DNA from: Austropuccinia psidii
Lineage: Eukaryota; Basidiomycota; Pucciniomycetes; Pucciniales; Sphaerophragmiaceae
Reading direction: 5' to 3'
Assembly (NCBI GenBank): GCA_023105745.1
Contig: JALGQZ010000004.1
Coordinates: 71,933,473-71,997,472, forward strand
Length of the DNA: 64,000 bases
The notes under the pieces were generated by a model, which worked only from the letters and a program-made list of their open reading frames with translations, did not search any database and was not told the origin of the DNA. A program made the translations under genes and the position numbers. Shown piece by piece: positions 45,749 through 55,246 of this stretch. Each line of letters begins with the position of its first letter. Positions within the stretch are counted from its first letter, which is position 1.

Positions 45749-46247
45749 TATTCTTTTTTAGGGGGAGGGAATGTGAGCCTTAGAGGTATTTTCATATACC
45801 CAAAAGACCACAAATGATAAATTAAGATACAAATATAAATAAAATAAATTTATTTATATTTTAAACATAAAATTTGAAATATAAATACAAATTTATATTT
45901 AAAAATAAAATTACAACAAAATTTAAAATTATGAAATTACATTTTTACTTGTAAAAATTAAGTAAAAATGAATTTTTAATAAAAATTGTGAAATTAAAAT
46001 ATTTTTGGTAAAAAGTTATATAAAATATATTTTAAATTTTCATCCAATAAATAAACATAAAGAAATTATCACACCATTGGATTCCTCATAGAAAATAAAG
46101 TGGGGTCACCTCTGGATGAAATTTCTGTAACTCAACTCCAAATAAGATTAAATTAAGTTTTTAGTATTTTTTGTACAAACTTATGAAAATACTCAAAAAC
46201 TTAATTTAATTCACACCAAATGTGGTGTTAACCATAAATTTTTGTCT
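45749..46247 (+). repeat. Polypurine tract and start of 3' LTR of element F
   Basis: Purine tract GGGGGAGGGA followed at 45772 by TGTGAGCCTTAGAGG. AT-rich LTR up to the N gap; similar on the reverse strand to the LTR of element D (for example TTCACACCAAATGTGGTGTTAACC against the inverted word near 51300). Confidence 0.8.
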
Positions 46248-46747
46248 NNNNNNNNNNNNNNNNNNNNNNNNNNNNNNNNNNNNNNNNNNNNNNNNNNNNN
46301 NNNNNNNNNNNNNNNNNNNNNNNNNNNNNNNNNNNNNNNNNNNNNNNNNNNNNNNNNNNNNNNNNNNNNNNNNNNNNNNNNNNNNNNNNNNNNNNNNNNN
46401 NNNNNNNNNNNNNNNNNNNNNNNNNNNNNNNNNNNNNNNNNNNNNNNNNNNNNNNNNNNNNNNNNNNNNNNNNNNNNNNNNNNNNNNNNNNNNNNNNNNN
46501 NNNNNNNNNNNNNNNNNNNNNNNNNNNNNNNNNNNNNNNNNNNNNNNNNNNNNNNNNNNNNNNNNNNNNNNNNNNNNNNNNNNNNNNNNNNNNNNNNNNN
46601 NNNNNNNNNNNNNNNNNNNNNNNNNNNNNNNNNNNNNNNNNNNNNNNNNNNNNNNNNNNNNNNNNNNNNNNNNNNNNNNNNNNNNNNNNNNNNNNNNNNN
46701 NNNNNNNNNNNNNNNNNNNNNNNNNNNNNNNNNNNNNNNNNNNNNNN
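46248..46747. other. Assembly gap of 500 N
   Basis: Exactly 500 N. It separates the LTR of F from the leader of C2, so most of C2 (if present) and the rest of F's LTR are missing from the assembly. Confidence 0.98.
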
Positions 46748-48769
46748 AAATTGAAAGAAAAAAATTAATTAAATTAATATATTTTAGAGCTTAAAAATAT
46801 ATTAATTAAGGGTACAAGGTTCAAAAAACACCGCCAGGCCCCCAAATGTAAGATGTGACTATGAAACTGATGATAATATTAATATTAATCAACAGTACTA
46901 TGTCTGTTCTTATGAAATATAATAATAAAAATTATTATAACCACAATAAATAATTATAAAATTATTTCTTTCACGTGTTATACACTACTAGTGATTATAA
47001 CAGTGAGCAGTAATTGTCTACTAGAATCAATTACAAGAAGAATTTAATAATAAAAACTTCTTTTATTAAAATAATAAAATTATTTTAATATATAATTATC
47101 TTTTACAAGAATAATGATAAAGATAATTCTTGAAGAAAACTATTACTAGAGAAAAACTTTAAGAATTAAAGATAAATGACTCACTAATACTCCAAAGAAC
47201 TTATTGATAGATATAAGTAGAGAAATTTGACGTAGAATTGTGGATTTAAGGGATCAAAATGAATTTATAAAGGTATTACAACAATATATAGTTGATTTCT
47301 ATGATTTCAAGTCTTTCTGATTGATTCTGAAAGAATAAAACACTTAAGAAAAGTTTTAACTAATACTTACTTGTTGGTAATATTGATATAAAATGATTTA
47401 ATAAGATGATGATACGGAAAAACAGCAAGAAGAGGCTTCTTTTAAGTCTACAACAGCTCACAGAGGCGTGCCATGGAGCAAACTGAAAAACCAGTGAGTG
47501 AGAAAACAATAAACCTTTTTGGATTAATGATTGCATCACCTGTTGTCACGTAAGATTATCATAATTACTTAATGAATGCTTTTACGTGACTACCAACCCC
47601 AATATGGTTAAGAATTAAAGGAGTAACATCTGTAAATCTTCTTTTATTCTAAAATAATCATTGATTTCTCAAAGTTATCAATGTTATTGCCAATTTCATC
47701 ACAGGTAGTAATTACTGTGATTTTTTGAAGATTCAGTGTTTCACATAGAATGGTCATAAATGGACTGTAAGTAAAACTTTTAATTTTACTAGTAAAACCA
47801 TAATTCTTTTTGGTTGTACCATAGATAATACAGTTCTTCATTGGTCCTGAAAGTTTCAGGAAGATTCATTAAGAATTGTATTTTTAATGAATTTTTGAAG
47901 TTTTTACCTCATTTCTACGTAGAATTGCAAATAGCAGTATTTTGCTGGTTGCTATGAGGTAAATCAATGAATATGGATCCCAAAAGGGTTTTAATTACTC
48001 TTTTAGGGTCTAGTCATGGAAAGTCATCAAGAATTGACGTGGTTACAGGAGTCTAAGTAGCTCATTACCTCCTTGGCACGTCAAAATAGCAGGTTATTTG
48101 CTATTTTTCTTGTGATTACAGTAAGTGTAACTTGGTAACCAAGTTCCCAAAAAGTTTTAGTTTACCAATTGGGCCAAGATGAGCCATGGATCCATGCTCT
48201 GGAGCTATCCACGCCTCTGAGGCCTCAGAAGTTGGGTACCCTGGCTCTCTTTGATGTCTTTTGTCCCCCTTACTTATTTTCTACGTCAAAATAGTAATTT
48301 AAGCTTAAAGTGAGATATCCACTATGGGTGTACCAAAAGTCCATGTAAGAATACCATGATATTAAGTGCTCAAAACATGCATAACACTATTCTTAGTGTA
48401 TATGTAACATGGGATTTCTCACTTTCCCATTATTTTGGCTAAAAATCAAGAAAAACAAAAATTTTCACGGATCTTTTATGTGGTATTAATGATGTGGTAT
48501 TGAAGTATTTTCCATTTTACCACCTCAAATACTTAAATTGAGCTTATTCACTCTATGGAGCTACCCTAGGTGAATTTTTGTGTCAAATCCAAATCTGGTC
48601 TTAAATCCATGGATTTACTTACTCAATAAAAAGTTATTCATCTTTTCTGAAATTGGAAATGATGAATTTTGGATATATGCATGACTTATGAGTTTTGCAT
48701 AATTCAAAAATTTCTTTTTAAGATAATTGTGGCCTATTTGGGTATGTAAAATATACCTCAAGGCTCACA
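46748..48769 (-). mobile_element. Element C2: leader and 5' LTR of a second C-type element
   Basis: 46748-46846 matches the leader of C, including the primer site with one change (GGCGGTG for GGCCGTG). 46847-48769 is a 1923-bp LTR nearly identical to those of C. The body lies in or beyond the gap. On the right it cuts element D at 48770, where GGCAC would be its duplication. Confidence 0.88.
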
Positions 48770-49277
48770 GGCACAGACTCAGGTTGTTTGTTTGAATGTT
48801 GTTACAAATGGTGTCATTTTTATCAGAAAGATGTTTTTTCACGTCATTTATAGCATTATACAACTCTGGGATGGAATCAAATATGTCAGAAATCATTTCT
48901 GGAACCTTAATCTGGCTTCCTCTTTCTTCTGTAATTCCCTCATGGTTCTGGCCATCTGAAATACATTTTCCATGGCATCCTGCTGAATCTTTGGGATTCT
49001 GTAGCCCTGGCTGTAAGGTTTTGGGGCTGGTGCCTTCCCTTTGCCCTTGTTTGGAGTTTGTGGCTGCTTTTTCACGTTGGAATTGCTGCTGCTGGCCACT
49101 GGGGCTGTTTTTGGCACTGGTTTGGGTGGTGGAGGGTTGTTTTTCCTCCATTCTAGTGTCAAAAGCATCATGTTTTTCTTCTCCATTAATGGATGCCATC
49201 CATTGAGCAATTTGCAAGTGTTGGGATGGCCCAAGAATTTTCTTACTGTCAGGTAAGAATTCATGCAATTCTTCCAC
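48770..49277 (-). CDS. Element D Gag-Pol frame, N-terminal fragment
   Basis: Open frame overlapping the accessory ORF and shifted against it. It has GCHGKC..DGQN, the same out-of-frame counterpart of the MART block that occurs at the N-terminus of B Gag-Pol (GCHGQC..HGQN), followed by the start of a helical region. It is lost at the C2 junction. No ATG near its start was identified; the true start is unclear. Confidence 0.5.
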
Positions 49278-49489
49278 AGGTCTGCAAGGATCTGGTACTC
49301 CTTGAATTGAAGTGCATTGTTGTATGCACTGTGGCTGGCTTTGTATATGTCCACAGAGGCTTCTGTTTGGAAGTCATCAACTGACCCTTTTCCTTCTGTA
49401 CCTGGTTGGCTTCTGCCATAATCACGTCTATTACCTTTTTGGGAGCTGCTTGAGGGGTTGTAGCTGGCTCCTGACCTGGTTGAAGGCAT
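48893..49489 (-). CDS. Element D accessory protein, continuous 198-codon ORF
   Basis: Starts at ATG 49489 and stops at 48893. The N-terminus MPSTRSGASY resembles the Gag-Pol starts of B ([10 protein letters not shown]) and C (MVHTRNGSNYS). The body belongs to the accessory family: SVDIYKA, MNSYLTVRKFLG, LLNGWHPL, a Pro/Ser/Lys-rich middle (GKGKAPAPK), YSQGYRIPKIQ and MARTM near the end. In D the start block and the accessory body are in one frame, unlike in B and C, so this copy shows the whole protein without splicing. Small, basic, no signal peptide or membrane segment. Function unknown; possibly an RNA-binding or Gag-assembly factor (inference). Confidence 0.65.
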   Translation of the reverse strand: MPSTRSGASYNPSSSSQKGNRRDYGRSQPGTEGKGSVDDFQTEASVDIYKASHSAYNNALQFKEYQILADLWKNCMNSYLTVRKFLGHPNTCKLLNGWHPLMEKKNMMLLTLEWRKNNPPPPKPVPKTAPVASSSNSNVKKQPQTPNKGKGKAPAPKPYSQGYRIPKIQQDAMENVFQMARTMRELQKKEEARLRFQK

Positions 49490-49539
49490 AATTATGGTTA
49501 AAAAAGGCTTAAAATAGTATCTTTACGTCAAAAACTTAC

Positions 49540-49737
49540 TATTGGCCAAATTTTTAGCTTTCTGAAGGGTATTACTTATGTCCAAGTTAATCAATTCAGA
49601 AGATATTGGTTCAGGCTGGTTATTTTGAGTCACAATAACAGTACTATTATGATCAGAATTAACAGTACTGGCAGGGATAATGCTGGTTACTGTTGAGGCT
49701 GTTTCAATGTTTTCTTGTCTTACCACGTTGTCAGACA
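49540..49737 (-). CDS. Leader exon of element D
   Basis: Open frame between acceptor TTAATTTTAG and a consensus donor GTAAGT (starting at 49539), Thr/Ser/Asn-rich (STVNSDHNSTVIV). It ends in phase 1 like the leader exons of A, B and C. Splicing to ACCAG (49476) would enter a third frame that is open to about 49265, not the accessory frame. Confidence 0.45.
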
Positions 49738-49959
49738 CTAAAATTAATGAAAAAGCCAATTAATTAAAAAAAGGCTATTTCAAAAAAGAAATAAAAATAT
49801 AAGCCTCACTTATAATACGAAAAAAAAAGTTATTTTTTATGGATTTTTTGAATTATAAGTATTTTTTATATGTTTTTAAATTTTTCAATATAAGAAAAAA
49901 GATTTAAAAAGAGTAAAAAAAATATGTCACAGGTAAAATATCACGGCTGGGCCCCCAAA
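49738..49959 (-). other. Leader and primer site of element D
   Basis: AT-rich leader. The primer site reads TGGGGGCCCAGCCGTGAT on the reverse strand (about 49957-49940), differing from A-C by CCAG for CTGG. No gene seen. Confidence 0.6.
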
Positions 49960-51773
49960 TGTAAGGTGTGGATATGAAACTTTGATTAAAAATCAAGTAC
50001 TTTTCCTGTCCTCAAAATTTGTATAAGGTAGAAATCAATTAAAAATAGTATGAAATATTATTTTTAAGAGAAAACACGCCAATTTTATTGTTTATAACTT
50101 TATTAGTATAAAACAGTAATATTATAAAAATTTATCCAAAAAATACTCTACAAGAGATATTTTAAGGCTACAAAAGAAATTTCTTCAAGAGCAATTTCAA
50201 TTGGAATTAATTGAGCAAAGAACTGCAAGCAATTAATTAAAGAACAAAGTCTTTAAAAAGAATATTAAAGAGAAAACATGCCCAAAAGTGACCAGAGTGA
50301 ATTTGGAAACAAAGTGACAAGGTTTACAGTGATGAAAGATGCTTTAATTCACTTTTGGGGTGGTTCAGGGGTAAAAATGATTATAAGAGTTACAAACAAT
50401 GATTATAATTATTTTTTCACGTGGTTAAATGGATTAAAATGATTTAAAAAAATGGTGGTTGGAATCTTTGATTGATTGGTTTAACAGTGTTTAAACTAAT
50501 TAATAAAAGGAAAAGATTCTAACATGAAGAGAAAAGTGGGGCAAAGAAGACATTCTTTTATAGCCATCAATTCTCTTACTCCAAAAGTAAAATTTACTCT
50601 TGTCAGTCGTGAAAAACAGTCTGACAACAGAAAGGCCAATTATGGCATCATTGAACCCTGGTTTAGACCAAAAAGGGCTGGTTTAAACCATTTTTAGCCA
50701 TTTTTAGCCATTTTAGACCCTTAAATCAGCCATTACTATAGCAATACCAGGCCTAGAGCCCTCAAAACACGTCAGAATGTGTGTAAGAGGCGTAAAAACC
50801 AGTTAAAACTGTTTTTACTATGGTTGTTTTATCTTAAGGGTAGTTTTACCCTCTTGGCAACAGCTAAAACTACCCCAGTTGGTATCAAAACCTCATCATC
50901 AATTGAGTCCACAGACCCTGTAACTCAATTCCAGGCCAAAAGTGATGAACTTTTGCGTGAATTTTGACATCCCACGCCTGTCAGCAAGGATTTTGGGGGT
51001 CTAGCTCCCCCTTAGAGCTGGAGTTCCTTTCCCCCCCCCAAATTTAATCTTTCCAATTTATTTTCCTTTAATTCCTCATCATGTATTATATTTATAATTT
51101 ACATATGTAATTCAATTCAATTGTACAGTACAATACAGTAATAATTGACACCTCATATGTAAATCAAAGTTCACTTATGTAATACATGCGCACATTTTGA
51201 CATTTCAATTGAATTCAATTGAAAATACTTCAATTCCTCATAACTTCTAAACTAAACACAACACCTCAATTTTAACACAAAATTTGATGGTTAACACCAC
51301 ATGTGGTGTGAATTAAATTAAGGTTTTGAGGATTTTCAACCTTTGTATTGAAAATACTAAAAACTTAATTTAAGCTTATTTAGAGTTGAGTTACAAGAAT
51401 TTCACTCAGAGGTGACCCCACCTGATTTTTTATGAGGAATCCAATGGTGAAATAATTTTTATATGTTTATTTATTGGATAAAAAGTTATAATAATTTTTA
51501 TTTAACTTTTTTCCAAATTTATTTATTTTTTCACAATTTTGTTAAAATTTCATTTTTACTTAATTTTTTCAAGTATAAATGTAATTTTATACTTACAAAA
51601 TTTAATGTATTTTTATTTTTAAATTGTAATTAATTTTTTATTTTTAATATAATTTTATATTTATATTTTGATTTTTATCTTAATAATATAAATAAATTTA
51701 TTTTATTTATATTAATATGTTATTTTTGTATTTGTGGTCTTTTGGGTATATGAAATTACCTCTAAGGCTCACA
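49960..51773 (-). repeat. 5' LTR of element D
   Basis: 1814 bp. Contains the inverted word TTAACACCACATGTGGTGTGAATT. A C run (51032-51040) and T/A-rich stretches occur. No credible gene. Confidence 0.85.
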
Positions 51774-51778
51774 GATTA

Positions 51779-52679
51779 ATTGAGAATTTCATTTTTAATT
51801 AATTCTTGAAGTTTCTACCTTATTTCTATGTACAATTGCAAATAGCACAGTATACCTGGTTTCCATGATGTAAATGAATGGATACTAGTCTAAAGAGGGT
51901 TTTAATTTCTCTTTCAAGGTTTATTAATAGAAAATAATCAATGATTGACATGGTTACAGGAGTCAGAGTTGCTCTTTACCTCCTTGTCACTTCAAAATAG
52001 CAGCTTATTTGCAATTTTCTTATGATTTAATGGGACTTTAACTTGGTAAACAAGTTCCCAAAAGGTTTTAGTACACTAATTGGGCCATGATCACACATGG
52101 ATCCAAGATTTAGAGCTGTCCAGGCCCCAGAGGCCTCAGAGGCCGGGTACCCTGGCTCTCTTTAATGTCTTTTGTCCCCCTTAGCTATTTTCATGTCAAA
52201 AATAGTAATTCAGGCTTAAAGACTGATATCCACTATGGGTGTACCAAAACTGTATGTAAGAATACTATTTCTTTAAGTGTCATAAACATGCATAACACTA
52301 ATCTTAGTGTATATGTAACATGGGATTTCTCACATTCTCATTATTTTGGCATGAAATTGAGAAAAACAAAGATTTTCACAATTCTTTTATGTGGTATTGA
52401 TGATGTGGTGTTGAAGTATTTCCCATATTACCACCTGTTAGAGTTAATTTAAGCTTATTCACTCTATGGAGCTATCCTAGGTTAATCTTTGTGTAGAATC
52501 CAAATATGGCCTTAAATCTATGGATTTACTTACTCACAAAAAAGTTATTCATCTTTTCTTAAATCAAAAATGATGAATTTTGGATATATGTATGACTTAT
52601 GGGTTATGCATAGTTCATAATTCATTTCAATATTAATTGTGGCCTATTTGGGTATGTAAGATCTACCTCAAAGCTAACA
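51779..52679 (-). repeat. Old, diverged C-type LTR fragment
   Basis: Aligns through its length to the outer half of the C LTR (for example GAGGCCTCAGA..GGGTACCCTGGCTCTCTTT, GTGTATATGTAACATGGGATTTCTCAC), with many substitutions and indels, and ends ..CTACCTCAAAGCTAACA at 52679. It was the target of element D. Confidence 0.8.
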
Positions 52680-53009
52680 ACAAATATAAATATTATGAGT
52701 TAGAGAATCCTGATACCTCAATTACCACATTACTTTATCCCCTTTTCCATTAAGGCATATTTTGATTTCTTTGTGCTTCACCAGCACATGTAAAGACATG
52801 ATTGATTTCCTCTTGCAACAGTAAATGATTCACGCCTCTGTGATTCCAGAATATTGTGAATATGTAAGATCATCTCCAGCCCAAGCCACCAACTCACCTT
52901 GCAGAAAGTTACTAAAGATATATGAAAGTTTGATTAGGTGCACTACAGCATCTACAACTAACTCAAACAACTTGGGAAAAGTGAAGATTACTCAGAACAC
53001 AATAATACT
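52680..53009. other. No clear gene; possible upstream remains of the hAT element
   Basis: Short frames only, interrupted by stops. Position directly before the hAT tail suggests it may be the decayed middle of the transposase, but I could not align it convincingly. Confidence 0.3.
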
Positions 53010-53300
53010 ATAATTCAAGAGGAAGATATATTTTTGTATTGGAAGATTGGGTTTTTCCTGTTTTCAAATATTCTGTTGCATACTCATATGAGTGTGCTTT
53101 GCTTTTTTGCAACCAAATTCTCACCAGGCATTTCCCAGAGTTATGTGAAATTGCTCTGCAATATTTCCCAATACTGTCATCATCAATTTCGGTGGAGCCT
53201 GTTTTTTTACAGTGGGCACATAATTACGCCAACCTGTGCTTGTACCATTTCCCATATAAGTTGTCTCAAAGAGTGGTTAAGGTCTGAAAAGAAATGTGAT
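53010..53300 (+). pseudogene. hAT transposase C-terminal dimerisation domain, frameshifted
   Basis: After EEDIFLYW, the block FPELCEIALQYFPILSSSI followed by SVEPVF (53132-53206) matches the hAT family pattern FP.L..IA..YL.I..SS...ER.F. At about 53206 the frame shifts, and the next frame continues with HIITP (about 53214) and CLKEWLRS (about 53260-53285), the usual end of that domain. ER is replaced by EP. Only this tail is recognisable; no terminal repeats or target duplication were found. Dead DNA transposon remnant. Confidence 0.65.
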
Positions 53301-54480
53301 AACCACTCCTTATGATGGCACATTTAAAACCATGCTTGTTACAGTGGCCTTTAACTTTGTGGGAATTGTGTGATTACAAGTATTCTGCTATTTTATCATC
53401 AGCTGTGATAATTTGCATTACAAATTATAAAAGAAAGAAAAACCCAAAATACGTGACATGAAAATCAATAATGACCCTTACGGTCGTATTACAACAATAA
53501 TGATAAATTATTCATTCCATCAAGCTGCAATCGAAAAATGCAGGCATTACGCTAAGGTTGGAGTATTCACTTTTCTTCTGTCTGGGAATGTAGTTTGTAT
53601 TGCAATCAGATTCTAAGTGTGATCATGACCGCACGAGCAACATGTAGGCATGGTGTATCGAAAAATTCAAATTCTCAGTTGAAGCAAGTCATAGGATATT
53701 GCTCCCACTAAACAGAGCAATAAAGATTGGAAGACATTGGAATATTCACTTCAATTCCCTGTGATACAGCTAACAACCTGCAACGCTTTGTGAATATTTC
53801 CATTGCTTTTAGACCGGATCGGGAATTTGAGTGAAAAATTTGGCCAAGGCTTTGGTCTCACCTGCACCAAAGTTGACTTCTTTTTTGTGGGAGTTACAAC
53901 TTCAGTTTGGATTCAAAAAGTGTAAATTGAGGGACTCATCTCTCGTAGTTGCTGTCCATGAGAAATGAATTTGAGCAAAATTCCCGTTTCCCCCTACTTG
54001 AACGGGCTTTTGGGTGTGATGAGGAGCATACTACAGTTGGGCACTCTATGGGCTCGGTTCTCAATTCTAATTGGGGCATACAACTGAGGCAAGCATGGTG
54101 AGGCAGGAGTCTGAGGACAAACCTTGACATTCGCTAACACCAACAAATGTGGTAAATACAACTTGGGAAAGCGTGTTTGCTCTTGATCCGAGTATGGCAT
54201 TTGAGCTCTGGCACTAAGATCTACACAATACACACGCGTTGGGAGCATGCACCTTTGAGGCGTCCTTAGTTGTAAAGCTGAGGTTTCGTTTGTTGAAGAC
54301 AGGCATCCATCGCTGTGTGACTCGGTATCCGTGGTGCCTTGAAGGCTTCAACTGCGAAATAGCTGGATGATTTTCAAGAGGTGTGAGTCGGAAGTTGGCG
54401 TGCCGCGGCAAACGCACTTATCACAACGAGTCCACACTCCACCCTCCGAGCATGATGGTGGAGAGCCCGCTGAGCTCTGT
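53301..54480. other. Intergenic, no gene recognised
   Basis: Mixed composition. No frame with protein-like features was found on either strand. Confidence 0.5.
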
Positions 54481-55246
54481 GGCGTCTAGTTTATGCCCGA
54501 GGACTTTGGGTAGTTTGGGAAGAGAAACCCATCATGAATCATGATACGGACGGCCGTCGCGCAGATTGCAGGTGGTGGGCGCTGGGAGGCAGCTTTGGTG
54601 TCTTTTTGGCTCCCAATGGCTCGGCAATAAGGGCTGACGGGCGACGGGCGTCTGGGTGGAAGCTTGAGTGGCTGTTGGAAGCAGGACTGGCAGAATTCGA
54701 CGGCCCGTACAGACAACATGCAGGCCACCGAATCAATTGCTCAGCCTCGGCGCCTGCGCATCGTTCGCCGTCGCAATGTGGGGCTGGGCGAATCTTCCTG
54801 GAGCTGGAGAATCTGGATCAAGCCTTCTGGATGATGTGACCATGACGCTGAGTTGCTAGCAATCCCCAATACATCGACGAATGCGCGTCAAGCCACGCCA
54901 CCAAGCCAGGCGAGACAGAACGAGGCACCCAGCCTGGTGATGGTGGGGCTTGGTCCACCTTGGGCGGCAGTGTCCGCTGCCTCACGCCGACCGGATATCA
55001 AAGGCGACGAGGCTTTGGCTGGGAGGGCTCCCCATGCTGCCTTCGATCCCTTTATCGGCCACCCACTCCTCTTGAGGGCGTCCTGGCCGTTCTTCTGTCG
55101 CGAATTTTGTCCTGCGAGCTCTGCCAATATCTCTTCGACCCGCCGTCTTGCGCTCATCCAGCTCATTCGAGTCCAGTCAAGCACTCCAAGCGCCCGGCTG
55201 CCAGACGTCGTTCAAGCTTGAGTCACTGACTGCCTGCCAGCACAAC
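54481..55246. other. GC-rich region upstream of the transporter gene
   Basis: Clearly richer in G+C than the rest of the window, so several overlapping frames of up to about 120 codons are open on both strands. None has recognisable motifs. Probable promoter and 5' untranslated region of the downstream gene. Confidence 0.45.

Larger units (their letters stand above)
16930..46247 (+). mobile_element. Element F: decayed Ty3-type retrotransposon, split by element E
   Basis: Visible parts are the 3' half of pol (16930-18839, continued at 45643-45748), a polypurine tract (TTTTTTAGGGGGAGGGA, ending about 45770) and the start of a 3' LTR (45772-46247) that runs into the second gap. The LTR start (TGTGAGCCTTAGAGG) matches that of element D, so F and D are one family. 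Element E sits inside pol with duplication TACAG (18835-18839, 45638-45642). Confidence 0.85.
48770..51773 (-). mobile_element. Element D: 5' part of a Ty3-type retrotransposon, truncated by C2
   Basis: Reverse strand: 5' LTR 49960-51773 (1814 bp, TGTGAGCCTTAGAGG...CACACCTTACA), primer site, leader exon, accessory frame and the first part of the Gag-Pol frame, cut at 48770 by C2. GATTA (51774-51778) is the likely right duplication. Same family as F by LTR ends. Confidence 0.88.

Noticed and set aside
46222..46794. Open frames across the second N gap
   Set aside because: Composed of N with LTR or leader sequence at the ends.
50779..50967. ORF in the LTR of element D
   Set aside because: Lies wholly in an LTR, short, without homology or motif.
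54534..55221. Several overlapping frames of 80-120 codons on both strands
   Set aside because: Explained by high G+C content; no motif and no consistent single frame.
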